Positions 51,466-60,677 of a DNA stretch of 64,000 bases are shown piece by piece. The notes below the pieces were generated by a model. That model was not told where the DNA came from. It made no database searches and was given only the letters and a program-made list of their open reading frames with translations. Location of the stretch: the NCBI RefSeq assembly GCF_900626075.1, contig NZ_UYZY01000001.1, positions 310,001 through 374,000 of the forward strand, in the 5' to 3' direction. Position 1 is the stretch's first letter, and each line of letters starts with the position of its first letter. Both the position numbers and the translations under genes were made by a program. The DNA is from Clostridium transplantifaecale (GTDB taxonomy: Bacteria > Bacillota > Clostridia > Lachnospirales > Lachnospiraceae).

Positions 51466-53999
51466 GTGGAGCGATTCCTTTTATCTGGGTGCCGATTCTG
51501 GCAGTCTTCTGTTATGCATTTTTGATGATAGCACTGCTTTCGGCAAAGAAAAATCCTTTGATTAATTCTTTTATCCAGCTGCTTTTTTGTTTTACCATTT
51601 GGACCGGCTGCTCCCTTCTTATGAGACTCAGGCTGTATCCGGGATATAAGCTGTGGTATGAGCTGTCTATCATGGCATTATTTGCTGCACCGTATCTGGT
51701 TTATATGTTTCTGTATTATTTTGTGGAATCAAAAGATAAATATATGAAAAAAGTCTGGCTGCTGGTCACTGTGGTGATTTTGTTCCTGACTCATTTTGAA
51801 TTGTTTTTAAAGGCTCCGGAGCTGATAGAAACAAGTGAGGGGAAGATTGTCTTTCTGTATGAAAGCAACTGGAAAATCCTGATTCCCACCTTCCTGATTG
51901 TTCTGATGCTGATTCATGGAGCCAGAATGGTTAATTACAGCGTAAAAGAGCGGGATGTATCGGTGCACAGCCTTCTTCCTATCATGATTGGGCCTCCGGT
52001 TCTGATCATCGGCAATTTAATCTCAATATTGCCTGGGAACTATTTTCCGTGGGACACATTGTCGGGAATCATCTATGCCGGCCTGATGTTTTATGCATTG
52101 TACCAAAAAAGGCTGTTCCGTATGACGCTGCTGGTATCCAGAGCCGTGGTGCTGGCTGAAACAATGTGCCTTTGCTCTATTTTGGGCGTCTATCTGATCC
52201 GCCCTGTGGAGCAGGTGATTGAGACTTATTTCCCGGAATTTGAAGGCCACACAACATTGGTGATAGCAATTTTATTTGCAGTAGCGATGATGTTGATCTA
52301 CCAGCTGCTGCAGAGAATTCTGAATAACCTGTTTTTACGGGAAGAGCAGATACAGCAGGAACGGCTGAAGGAATTCAGCGTTGCGGTATCACAGAGCCTG
52401 GATCTGCAGGAAATTTTAGCATTGTTTGTACGGGTTATCTGCGACTCGATTCGGGTAAATAAAGCTTATGTCTGCATGAGAGATGAAACAGGAAAACATT
52501 TCAGGCCTGTTTGCTCGGCGGCGCCACTGGATGTGAAGTCATTTTCTATCTCTTCGGATAATCCGTTCATTGCCTGGTTTAACAGCCGGGAGAACTGCCT
52601 TTTTATGTCGGATTTCAAGCGCTCATCCTCATATAAATCTATGTGGGACACGGAGAAGAGCCTGTTGTCCGGCCTGGGGGTCAGCTGTATTGTGCCGCTT
52701 AAGCGGGACGGGGATCTGGTCGGCGTTGTGCTGCTTGGCAGGAAGGTGAAAGGAAACGAATACACTTACGATGACATCTCCTTCCTGGAGTCGGCAAAGT
52801 CCATAGCCGCCATTGCGGTTAAAAATGCCAATCTGTATGAACAGGCAAAACGGGAGGCTACGGTAGATCACCTGACGGGCCTGTTAAACCGTAAATCTTT
52901 TATGGATAGACTGAATGAGGTATACAATAATCCACAGAATGAATCTGTAGCCCTGATTATATTGGATCTGGATGATTTCAAACTGTTCAATCAGCTTTAT
53001 GGAACGTATGCCGGTGATAATGCGTTAAAACGGACGGCACAGATTATACTCAGTACGGTGGGGAATAACGGAATATCCTGCCGCTATGGGGGGAAAGAAT
53101 TTGCAATCTGCATGCCTGGATACAACCTGTATCAGGCAGCCGGGCTGGCTGAAAATATCAAACAGCAGGTTGGACGCCAGGAGACCGACGGAAGCGGCGT
53201 GCTGTTAAAGGCATTGACCCTGAGCGGGGGAATCTGCGTGGCGCCTTACAGCGCTTCCTCAGTGAAAGAGCTGCTGGAAAATACGGATATGGCAGTTTAT
53301 AATGCCAAACGCAGCGGAAAGAACAGGATCTGCCAGTATTCACTTACGGATCCCGCTGCAGACGGCGTAACGGCCAGCAGCAATATCATGGCCGGAAACT
53401 ATGAAGAGTATGCGGCGACGATTTATGCCCTGACCGCCGCCATTGATGCCAAGGATCATTATACGTTCAGCCACAGCCAGAATGTGGCGAACTATGCCAG
53501 AACCCTGGCTAAGGCGGCCGGACTGAATGAAGAGCATGCACAGATGATCTATGAGGCGGGACTTCTCCATGACATCGGAAAAATTGCCATTCCGGAAAAT
53601 ATTATTACGAAACCCGGTCAGTTGAGTGATGAAGAATATGAGATTATTAAAACTCATGTAGAGCATTCCATTGCAATAATCCGGCATCTGCCCAGCCTGG
53701 ATTATCTGATACCTGCCGTTGTGGGGCATCATGAGCGCTGGGACGGACGGGGTTATCCGAGAGGAATTAAAGGAGAAGAGCTTCCAATCGGAGCCAGGTG
53801 CCTGGCCGTCGCGGATGCTTTTGACGCGATTACCTCCGTCAGAAGTTATAAACCTTCCTATCCGGTGGAATATGCCTGCCGGGAACTCAGGAAACAGGCC
53901 GGCAGACAGTTCGATCCAACATTAGCGGAGCTGTTTATCAAGCTGGTGGAGAATGGCTCGATCAGCATAGATACTGCAGGACAGGGGATGAAAAACTGA
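51462..53999 (+). CDS. Membrane sensor with GAF, degenerate GGDEF and HD-GYP domains
   Basis: 845 residues. About 1-290 holds seven or eight membrane helices of the histidine-kinase N-terminal 7TM type; a GAF domain spans about 305-460; a GGDEF domain about 465-630 begins DHLTGLLNRKSF but has GGKEF (near 543) for GGDEF and no RxxD inhibitory site; an HD-GYP domain about 645-830 has HDIGK near 702, HHERWDGRGYP near 760 and ADAFDAITSVRSY. HD-GYP domains hydrolyse cyclic di-GMP and look intact here, while the GGDEF domain may only bind GTP. It is the last gene of the overlapping trio and the likely sensor/output of the operon. Confidence 0.9.
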   Translation: MSGAIPFIWVPILAVFCYAFLMIALLSAKKNPLINSFIQLLFCFTIWTGCSLLMRLRLYPGYKLWYELSIMALFAAPYLVYMFLYYFVESKDKYMKKVWLLVTVVILFLTHFELFLKAPELIETSEGKIVFLYESNWKILIPTFLIVLMLIHGARMVNYSVKERDVSVHSLLPIMIGPPVLIIGNLISILPGNYFPWDTLSGIIYAGLMFYALYQKRLFRMTLLVSRAVVLAETMCLCSILGVYLIRPVEQVIETYFPEFEGHTTLVIAILFAVAMMLIYQLLQRILNNLFLREEQIQQERLKEFSVAVSQSLDLQEILALFVRVICDSIRVNKAYVCMRDETGKHFRPVCSAAPLDVKSFSISSDNPFIAWFNSRENCLFMSDFKRSSSYKSMWDTEKSLLSGLGVSCIVPLKRDGDLVGVVLLGRKVKGNEYTYDDISFLESAKSIAAIAVKNANLYEQAKREATVDHLTGLLNRKSFMDRLNEVYNNPQNESVALIILDLDDFKLFNQLYGTYAGDNALKRTAQIILSTVGNNGISCRYGGKEFAICMPGYNLYQAAGLAENIKQQVGRQETDGSGVLLKALTLSGGICVAPYSASSVKELLENTDMAVYNAKRSGKNRICQYSLTDPAADGVTASSNIMAGNYEEYAATIYALTAAIDAKDHYTFSHSQNVANYARTLAKAAGLNEEHAQMIYEAGLLHDIGKIAIPENIITKPGQLSDEEYEIIKTHVEHSIAIIRHLPSLDYLIPAVVGHHERWDGRGYPRGIKGEELPIGARCLAVADAFDAITSVRSYKPSYPVEYACRELRKQAGRQFDPTLAELFIKLVENGSISIDTAGQGMKN

Positions 54000-54082
54000 T
54001 CCGGCCTGAAAATAAAAGGACAAATTAAAATTAAGAAATTTTATTGTTTTGAAAATAATACGCCAGAACAATCTAAATTCGT

Positions 54083-54110
54083 TTGCATTTTAACAAAAAG
54101 TTGTTATAAT
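54083..54110 (+). promoter_or_regulatory. Sigma-A promoter of nifJ
   Basis: TTGCAT (54083-54088), a 16-base spacer and TATAAT (54105-54110), about 80 bases before the nifJ start codon, in AT-rich sequence. Confidence 0.65.
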
Positions 54111-54188
54111 ATTCTCAGGTAAATTTCCGAGAGGGGATTGAACTTATACATTCACTTTATCACTAAAATTACAGGAGGAACATTCATT

Positions 54189-57100
54189 ATGGCAAGAAAA
54201 ATGAAAACTATGGATGGTAACCATGCAGCTGCACATGCTTCATACGCATATACAGATGTAGCCGCCATCTATCCTATCACCCCGTCCTCACCTATGGCAG
54301 AGGCTACAGACGAGTGGGCAACCGATGGAAGAACAAACATTTTTGGCCAGACAGTGCAGATTACAGAAATGCAGTCTGAAGCTGGTGCAGCTGGTGCCGT
54401 TCACGGTTCCCTTGCAGCCGGTGCTTTAACTACTACCTACACTGCATCCCAGGGTCTGTTACTGATGATCCCGAACCTTTACAAAATTGCAGGCGAGCAG
54501 CTGCCGGGCGTTTTCAACGTATCTGCACGTGCACTTGCAAGCCATGCATTATCTATCTTTGGCGACCATTCCGACGTTTATGCATGTCGTCAGACCGGCT
54601 GTGCCATGCTCTGTGAATCCAGCGTACAGGAAGTTATGGACTTAACACCGGTTGCACATCTTGCTTCCATTAAGGGTAAAGTTCCATTTATTAACTTCTT
54701 TGACGGTTTCCGTACTTCCCACGAGATTCAGAAGGTTGAAACATGGGATTACGAGGATCTGAAAGAGATGGCGGATATGGATGCAATCGACGCTTTCCGT
54801 AAGAATGCGCTTAACCCGAACCATCCATGCCAGAGAGGTTCCGCTCAGAACCCTGATATCTTCTTCCAGGTAAGAGAAGCATGCAACCCATATTACGATG
54901 CATTACCGGCTATCGTTCAGGATTATATGGACAAGGTTAATGCTAAGATCGGCACAGACTACAAACTGTTTAACTACTACGGCGCTCCAGACGCTGAGCA
55001 TGTTATCATCGCTATGGGTTCCGTCAATGATACAATTGAAGAGACCATTGACTACCTGCTGGCACAGGGCAGAAAAGTTGGTGTTGTAAAAGTTCGTCTT
55101 TACAGACCATTCTGCGCAGACGCATTAGTTAATGCCATTCCGGAATCCGTAAAACAGATTTCCGTATTAGACAGAACAAAAGAGCCGGGTTCCTTAGGTG
55201 AGCCGTTATACCTTGATGTTGTTGCAGCATTAAAGGGAACAAAATTTGACCAGACACCTATCTTCACAGGACGTTACGGTTTAGGCTCCAAGGATACAAC
55301 ACCTGCACAGGTTGTTGCCGTATTTGATAACACGGTTAAGAAACAGTTCACGGTGGGTATCGTGGATGACGTTACAAACCTGTCCCTGGAACTGGGCGCT
55401 CCGCTTGTAACGACTCCGGAAGGAACCGTTAACTGTAAGTTCTGGGGTCTGGGAGCCGACGGTACGGTTGGCGCTAATAAGAACTCCATCAAGATTATCG
55501 GTGACAATACGGACATGTATGCACAGGCATACTTTGACTATGACTCCAAGAAATCGGGCGGTGTTACCATGTCCCACCTCCGTTTCGGGCACAAACCGAT
55601 TAAATCCACCTATTTAATCCGCAAAGCCAACTTCGTTGCCTGCCATAACCCTGCTTACATCCGTAAGTACAATATGGTTCAGGAGTGTGTTGACGGCGGA
55701 ACATTCCTGTTAAACTGCCCATGGGATATGGAAGCTCTTGAGGAGCACTTACCGGGACAGGTTAAGAAGTTCATCGCAGATCACAATATCAAATTCTACA
55801 CCATCGACGGTGTAAAACTCGGTATCGAGACCGGCATGGGCCCGACACGTATCAACACAATCCTTCAGTCCGCATTCTTTAAGCTGGCATCCATCATTCC
55901 GGAGGAGAGAGCCATCGAACTGATGAAGGCTGCCGCTCAGGCGACATACGGCCGTAAGGGCGAGGATGTAGTTAAGAAGAACTGGGCCGCTATCGATGCA
56001 GGCGCACAGAACGTTGTAGAGATTCAGGTTCCTGAGAGCTGGAAGAACGCAGCGGACGAAGGCCTTGAGATGACTCATGCAACAGAAGGCAGAGAAGACG
56101 TAGTGAAGTTCGTTAACACCGTTCAGGCTGCTGTTAATGCTCAGGAAGGTAATAACCTGCCTGTATCCGCATTCGTAGATTACGTAGACGGTACAACGCC
56201 GTCCGGTTCCTCCGCATATGAGAAACGCGGTATCGCTGTCAATGTTCCTGTATGGAATCCGGACAACTGTATCCAGTGTAACTTCTGTTCCTATGTATGT
56301 CCGCACGCTGTAATCCGTCCTGTAGCTCTTACAGAGGAAGAGGTTTCCAAAGCACCGGAAGGAACAAAGACACTTGCTATGACAGGTATGCCACAGTACA
56401 AGTTTGCCATCACCGTATCCGCACTTGACTGTACAGGCTGCGGTTCCTGTGCAAACGTATGCCCAGGTAAGAAGGGTGAGAAGGCTCTCGTTATGAATAG
56501 CCTTGAGAAGAGCCTCGGAGAGCAGAAGATCTTTGATTACGGCCAGTCTCTGGAAGTAAAACAGGATGTAATTGAGAAATTTAAAGAGACTACGGTTAAA
56601 GGAAGCCAGTTCAAACAGCCGTTACTTGAGTTCTCAGGCGCATGTGCAGGCTGTGGTGAGACTCCATACGCTAAATTAATCACACAGTTATTCGGTGACA
56701 GAATGTATATCTCCAATGCGACAGGATGTTCCTCCATTTGGGGTAACTCTTCACCTTCCACACCATATACGGTAAATAAAGAAGGCAAAGGACCGGCATG
56801 GGACAACTCCTTATTTGAGGATTGTGCTGAGTTTGGTTACGGTATGCTCTTAGCCCAGAACGCAATGCGTGACGGCTTAAAGAAGAAAGTAGAAGACATT
56901 TTTGCATCTGCAGAAGCTTCCGAAGAAGTGAAGGCAGCCTGCAAAGACTGGTTCGATACATTCGGTTCCGGAGCATTAAACGGTACTGCTACAGACAAGT
57001 TAGTTGCCGCATTAGACGGAATTGACTGCCCTGTATGCAAGGACATTGTAAAGAATAAAGACTTCCTCGCCAAGAAATCCCAGTGGGTATTCGGTGGTGA

Positions 57101-57722
57101 CGGATGGGCTTACGATATCGGTTTCGGCGGCGTTGACCACATTCTTGCTTCCGGCAAGGACATCAACGTTATGGTATTCGATACGGAAGTTTACTCCAAC
57201 ACAGGCGGCCAGTCTTCCAAGGCTACGCCAACAGGAGCTGTTGCACAGTTCGCAGCCGGCGGTAAGGACGTTAAGAAGAAAGACCTTGCTTCCATCGCTA
57301 TGAGCTACGGTTATGTATACGTTGCACAGATTTCCATGGGCGCCGACTATGCACAGACTGTAAAGGCACTGGCAGAGGCAGAGGCATATCCGGGACCATC
57401 CCTGGTTATCGCTTACGCTCCATGTATCAACCATGGTATCAAGAAGGGTATGGACAAAGCCCAGACAGAGGAGAAGCTGGCTGTAGAGTGCGGTTACTGG
57501 CACAACTTCCGCTTCAATCCGGCTGCTGAGAAGAAGTTCAGCCTTGACAGCAAGGCTCCGTCAGGAGACTACCAGGCATTCTTAAACGGCGAGGTTCGTT
57601 ACACATCCCTTGCACTTAAGAATCCGGAGAGAGCAAAAGAATTATTCGCTAAGAACGAGGAAGCAGCAAAAGAGAGATATCACTACCTCACAAAACTGGT
57701 TACTCTGTACGGAAACGACTAA
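54189..57722 (+). CDS. nifJ: Pyruvate:ferredoxin (flavodoxin) oxidoreductase
   Basis: 1177 residues, the single-chain homodimer form. TDVAAIYPITPSSPMAEATD binds pyruvate/TPP near the N-terminus; two 4Fe-4S motifs are NCIQCNFCSYVCPHAV (about 692) and DCTGCGSCANVCPG (about 746); the TPP domain has GGDGWAYDIGFGGVDHILAS and EVYSNTGGQSSKATPTGA (about 970-1010). It splits pyruvate to acetyl-CoA and CO2 and reduces ferredoxin, the central step of anaerobic glucose fermentation. Codon choice is that of a very highly expressed gene. ACAGGAGGA precedes ATG 54189; the frame from 54138 is upstream read-through. Confidence 0.97.
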   Translation: MARKMKTMDGNHAAAHASYAYTDVAAIYPITPSSPMAEATDEWATDGRTNIFGQTVQITEMQSEAGAAGAVHGSLAAGALTTTYTASQGLLLMIPNLYKIAGEQLPGVFNVSARALASHALSIFGDHSDVYACRQTGCAMLCESSVQEVMDLTPVAHLASIKGKVPFINFFDGFRTSHEIQKVETWDYEDLKEMADMDAIDAFRKNALNPNHPCQRGSAQNPDIFFQVREACNPYYDALPAIVQDYMDKVNAKIGTDYKLFNYYGAPDAEHVIIAMGSVNDTIEETIDYLLAQGRKVGVVKVRLYRPFCADALVNAIPESVKQISVLDRTKEPGSLGEPLYLDVVAALKGTKFDQTPIFTGRYGLGSKDTTPAQVVAVFDNTVKKQFTVGIVDDVTNLSLELGAPLVTTPEGTVNCKFWGLGADGTVGANKNSIKIIGDNTDMYAQAYFDYDSKKSGGVTMSHLRFGHKPIKSTYLIRKANFVACHNPAYIRKYNMVQECVDGGTFLLNCPWDMEALEEHLPGQVKKFIADHNIKFYTIDGVKLGIETGMGPTRINTILQSAFFKLASIIPEERAIELMKAAAQATYGRKGEDVVKKNWAAIDAGAQNVVEIQVPESWKNAADEGLEMTHATEGREDVVKFVNTVQAAVNAQEGNNLPVSAFVDYVDGTTPSGSSAYEKRGIAVNVPVWNPDNCIQCNFCSYVCPHAVIRPVALTEEEVSKAPEGTKTLAMTGMPQYKFAITVSALDCTGCGSCANVCPGKKGEKALVMNSLEKSLGEQKIFDYGQSLEVKQDVIEKFKETTVKGSQFKQPLLEFSGACAGCGETPYAKLITQLFGDRMYISNATGCSSIWGNSSPSTPYTVNKEGKGPAWDNSLFEDCAEFGYGMLLAQNAMRDGLKKKVEDIFASAEASEEVKAACKDWFDTFGSGALNGTATDKLVAALDGIDCPVCKDIVKNKDFLAKKSQWVFGGDGWAYDIGFGGVDHILASGKDINVMVFDTEVYSNTGGQSSKATPTGAVAQFAAGGKDVKKKDLASIAMSYGYVYVAQISMGADYAQTVKALAEAEAYPGPSLVIAYAPCINHGIKKGMDKAQTEEKLAVECGYWHNFRFNPAAEKKFSLDSKAPSGDYQAFLNGEVRYTSLALKNPERAKELFAKNEEAAKERYHYLTKLVTLYGND

Positions 57723-57732
57723 TTATATCATT

Positions 57733-57763
57733 AAGGGCGGACAGCATTTTGCTGTCCGCCTTT
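57733..57763 (+). terminator. Rho-independent terminator after nifJ
   Basis: AAGGGCGGACAGCA and TGCTGTCCGCCTTT form a long perfect stem with a TTT loop, ending in T residues. Confidence 0.9.
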
Positions 57764-57861
57764 AATGATCATGGGAATGCGCGCCTCTGATTGACTGCAT
57801 TTTGGAGACGGGAATGGGCATTGAGCAGGAAAATTTTCAGGACAACCTTCCAAATCTTTGA

Positions 57862-57867
57862 TATAAT
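57862..57867 (+). promoter_or_regulatory. Possible -10 of the MATE gene
   Basis: TATAAT at 57862-57867 with TTTGA before it, 26 bases before the MATE start codon. No good -35 hexamer is seen, so this is a weak call. Confidence 0.4.
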
Positions 57868-57893
57868 AGAGAAAATGAACCGGAGGAATTAAA

Positions 57894-59228
57894 ATGAACC
57901 GTTTATTTTCTGATAAAGAACTGAAGCTGCTGATCGTCCCCCTGCTGATCGAGCAGGTTCTGGCCATTACGGTGGGAATGGCCGATACAATGATGATATC
58001 TTATGCAGGAGAGGCCGCCATATCGGGAGTCGCGCTGGTGGATCTGATCAACCTTCTTCTAATCAATGTATTCGCGGCCCTGGCGACGGGTGGGGCCGTT
58101 GTGTCTTCCCAATATCTGGGGAAAGGCAGTAAGGAGATGTGCAGGGAGTCTGCCGGTCAGTTACTCATTGTGACCACCTTTATCTCCCTCGCTATTATGG
58201 CAATCGTGCTGGCGGCGAAAAGCCATTTTCTGGGGCTTCTGTATCCGACGGTAACGGAAGATGTTATGGCCAATGCGGTCACTTACCTGCAGATATCGGC
58301 CTATTCTTATCCTTTCCTGGCAGTGTTTAACTCCTGTGCCGCTCTGTTCCGTTCCATGGGTAATTCCAAGGTTTCGATGAAGGTCTCGGTACTCATGAAC
58401 CTGATCAATGTGGTTGGCAACGCAATCCTTATTTTCGGCTTTTCCATGGGAGTAGCGGGCGCCGCATGGGCAACCGCATTCGCAAGGGGAGTGGCCGCCG
58501 TTATTATGGTCCTTCTCCTTCGGAACAGGGACAATATCATTTATCTGGAAGCAAAATCTCTATGCCGCCTGAACGGTTCCATGATCCGCAGGATTCTGTA
58601 CATAGGAATTCCGAACGGGATAGAGAACGGGTTGTTTCAGTTCGGACGCGTGTTGATCGTCAGCATTATAGCCGGATTCGGAACTGTCCAGATTGCAGCC
58701 AATGCGGTTGCCAATAACCTGGATAACATGGGGCTGATCTCGGGCATGGCGCTGAACCTGGCGATGGTGACCGTAGTAGGGCGCTGCGTCGGGGCGAAGG
58801 ATTATGAACAGGCAGAGTATTATGTGAAAAAACTGATGAAAATTGCGTACATTGCCGGTCTGGTTACAAACGGCCTGGTGGTGCTCGTGATGCCGCTTGC
58901 CCTGAAGATCTATTCTTTGACGGCGGAGACAGCGGAGCTGACGCGCATCCTGGTGTGGATCCACTGCATCGGTGCAATCATTATGTGGCCGGTTGCCTTC
59001 ACACTTCCAAATGCGCTGAGAGCGGCCAACGATGTGAAAATGCCGATGGTTACCTCAGTCTTTTCCATGATCATGTTCCGCATTCTGTTCAGTGTCATTC
59101 TGGGAATCCACTTTAAGATGGGCGTGATCGGAGTCTGGATTGCAATGCTGATGGACTGGATTTTCCGCCTTACCCTGTTTATCCTGCGTTACCGGAAGGG
59201 AAAATGGAAGAAGATGAGCCTGATTTAA
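57894..59228 (+). CDS. MATE family efflux transporter
   Basis: A 444-residue membrane protein with twelve hydrophobic segments in two related halves. LLIEQVLAITVGMADTMMIS, QYLGKGSKEMCRESAGQL, FRSMGNSKVSMKVSVLMNLI and MALNLAMVTVVGRCVGAKDY are MatE-family blocks. It exports organic cations or drugs using a Na+ or H+ gradient; substrate unknown. CCGGAGG precedes the ATG. It lies between nifJ and an alpha/beta hydrolase gene that starts 79 bases later. Confidence 0.92.
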   Translation: MNRLFSDKELKLLIVPLLIEQVLAITVGMADTMMISYAGEAAISGVALVDLINLLLINVFAALATGGAVVSSQYLGKGSKEMCRESAGQLLIVTTFISLAIMAIVLAAKSHFLGLLYPTVTEDVMANAVTYLQISAYSYPFLAVFNSCAALFRSMGNSKVSMKVSVLMNLINVVGNAILIFGFSMGVAGAAWATAFARGVAAVIMVLLLRNRDNIIYLEAKSLCRLNGSMIRRILYIGIPNGIENGLFQFGRVLIVSIIAGFGTVQIAANAVANNLDNMGLISGMALNLAMVTVVGRCVGAKDYEQAEYYVKKLMKIAYIAGLVTNGLVVLVMPLALKIYSLTAETAELTRILVWIHCIGAIIMWPVAFTLPNALRAANDVKMPMVTSVFSMIMFRILFSVILGIHFKMGVIGVWIAMLMDWIFRLTLFILRYRKGKWKKMSLI

Positions 59229-59307
59229 GGGCGTCGACGGGGGACAGCGGCTGCCCGGAATGGTTATGTGAACAGAGAAAGAATCATACAAACTAAGAGG
59301 TGGAGAG

Positions 59308-60234
59308 ATGAACAGCCGGTTTGACTTTTATATTCCGTCCAGTGATGGGGTGTCGAGAATTCACGGCGTCCACTGGGTACCGTGTGGAGAGACGAAAGCG
59401 TCGCTCCAGGTTAATCATGGGATGCTGGAACATATCGGACGGTACGCCCAATTTGCCGGGGCCATGAATGAAAAAGGAATCGCCGTGATTGGCCACGATC
59501 ATCTGGGCCATGGAAAGACGGCGCGTCCCGGCATGCTGGGAACATTTGCCGATAAAAACGGAGCCGGTTTCGTACTGGAGGACATCAAGCGGGTATCGGA
59601 TTATGTGGGACGCCAATACCCGGCTCTTCCCCATTTTATCCATGGACACAGTATGGGGTCTTTTTTTGTCAGGCAGTATCTGACACAGCATGGCGGCGAT
59701 GTAGCGGGAGCCGTTATCATGGGTACGGGAAGCAAACCAGGGCTGGTCCTGAAAATCGGCATGGAGGCGGTACGGCATGCCATAAGGAGAGAGGGACGTG
59801 ATTATCACAATGAGACGCTCCACAGTCTTGTGCTAGGCAGTTACAACCGGCCGTTTGAGCCGGGAGAGACGAAGCACGACTGGCTTTCCAGAGATATCGG
59901 CGAAGACCGGAAATTTGAGGACGACCCGGACTGCCGTTTTATCTTCTCCAACGGAGCCTATGAAGACTTTTTCCGCATAATGGAGGACTTGAACCGGAAA
60001 AAGCAGTTTGATCAGATTCCGAAAACACTTCCCGTCTTGCTCCTGTCGGGAGAAAGGGATCCGGTAGGTGACCGGGGGAAGGGCGTCAGGAAGGTTTACA
60101 GAGAATTCTGCGGCCTGGGACTGAGGGACGTCACAATGAAACTGTACCCGCAGGCCCGCCATGAACTGATTAATGAATTAAACCGGGAAGAGGTATATGA
60201 AGATATTGCCGCCTGGATTTTGAAAAGAAGCTGA
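59308..60234 (+). CDS. Alpha/beta hydrolase, lysophospholipase/monoacylglycerol lipase-like
   Basis: 308 residues. The nucleophile elbow is GHSMGS near 112-117; VNHGMLEHIGRYAQFA and IGHDHLGHGKTA near the N-terminus are MGL/PldB-type (Hydrolase_4) blocks, and LLSGERDPVGDRGKGV with YPQARHELINE supply the acid and His of the triad. It would cleave an ester of a lipid or lipid-like compound in the cytoplasm, as no signal peptide is seen. GGTGGAGAG precedes the ATG. Confidence 0.88.
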   Translation: MNSRFDFYIPSSDGVSRIHGVHWVPCGETKASLQVNHGMLEHIGRYAQFAGAMNEKGIAVIGHDHLGHGKTARPGMLGTFADKNGAGFVLEDIKRVSDYVGRQYPALPHFIHGHSMGSFFVRQYLTQHGGDVAGAVIMGTGSKPGLVLKIGMEAVRHAIRREGRDYHNETLHSLVLGSYNRPFEPGETKHDWLSRDIGEDRKFEDDPDCRFIFSNGAYEDFFRIMEDLNRKKQFDQIPKTLPVLLLSGERDPVGDRGKGVRKVYREFCGLGLRDVTMKLYPQARHELINELNREEVYEDIAAWILKRS

Positions 60235-60249
60235 GAACCAGGTTCTCAG
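60231..60249 (+). terminator. Short palindrome at the hydrolase stop codon
   Basis: CTGAGAACC and GGTTCTCAG pair around one base and include the TGA stop. There is no T-run after it, so terminator function is uncertain. Confidence 0.35.
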
Positions 60250-60257
60250 AGCAATTT

Positions 60258-60427
60258 GTAGGGCTTTGGCTGGAGTGCAGAATGAGACTTCAGTTCCGGT
60301 ATTGAATGTGTGGTGAGGGGGGATTTTCCCCCTTCCTTCCCAGAACTGATTGCCGGAGAAACTGAAGAACGGGGAGGGAGCGGCCAAGTCCGCCACCCTA
60401 CAGAGACGTCATCGAATTTCAACTAAA
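60258..60427. repeat. Palindromic intergenic repeat, short copy E
   Basis: It contains GAGACTTCAGTTCCGG near 60283, GGTGAGGGGGGATTTTCCCC, the CCTTCCTTCCC block, CGGAGAAACTGAAG near 60353, then GTCCGCCACCCTACAGAGACG and TTTCAACTAA. This is the order of copies A-D with the conserved centre removed. It follows the hydrolase gene and precedes the comM promoter. The remainder of the 443-base gap (60490-60660) is AT-rich, with only a small GGAACC/GGTTCC hairpin near 60521-60536. Confidence 0.7.
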
Positions 60428-60460
60428 TTTTAATCTTTTTAATCTTTTCCCTCCAGACCC

Positions 60461-60489
60461 TTGAACCCATAAGAGAGATATGATAAAAT
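60461..60489 (+). promoter_or_regulatory. Sigma-A promoter of comM
   Basis: TTGAAC (60461-60466), a 17-base spacer and TAAAAT (60484-60489). The leader to the comM start is about 180 bases. Confidence 0.65.
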
Positions 60490-60677
60490 ACGGCATACAA
60501 AGTTTTATATCAATTCAATGGAACCATATCAAGGTTCCCTTATTCTATGATTCAAACTATCAGAAATTCAAGTTATCTCAAATATTTCCAATATAATTTC
60601 CAACAAAGTATCTTAAATCCTTTCTATTTTCTAAAGAGTTCATTATTTCAAACGATTTCATTTAAGGAGGTTTTTTC

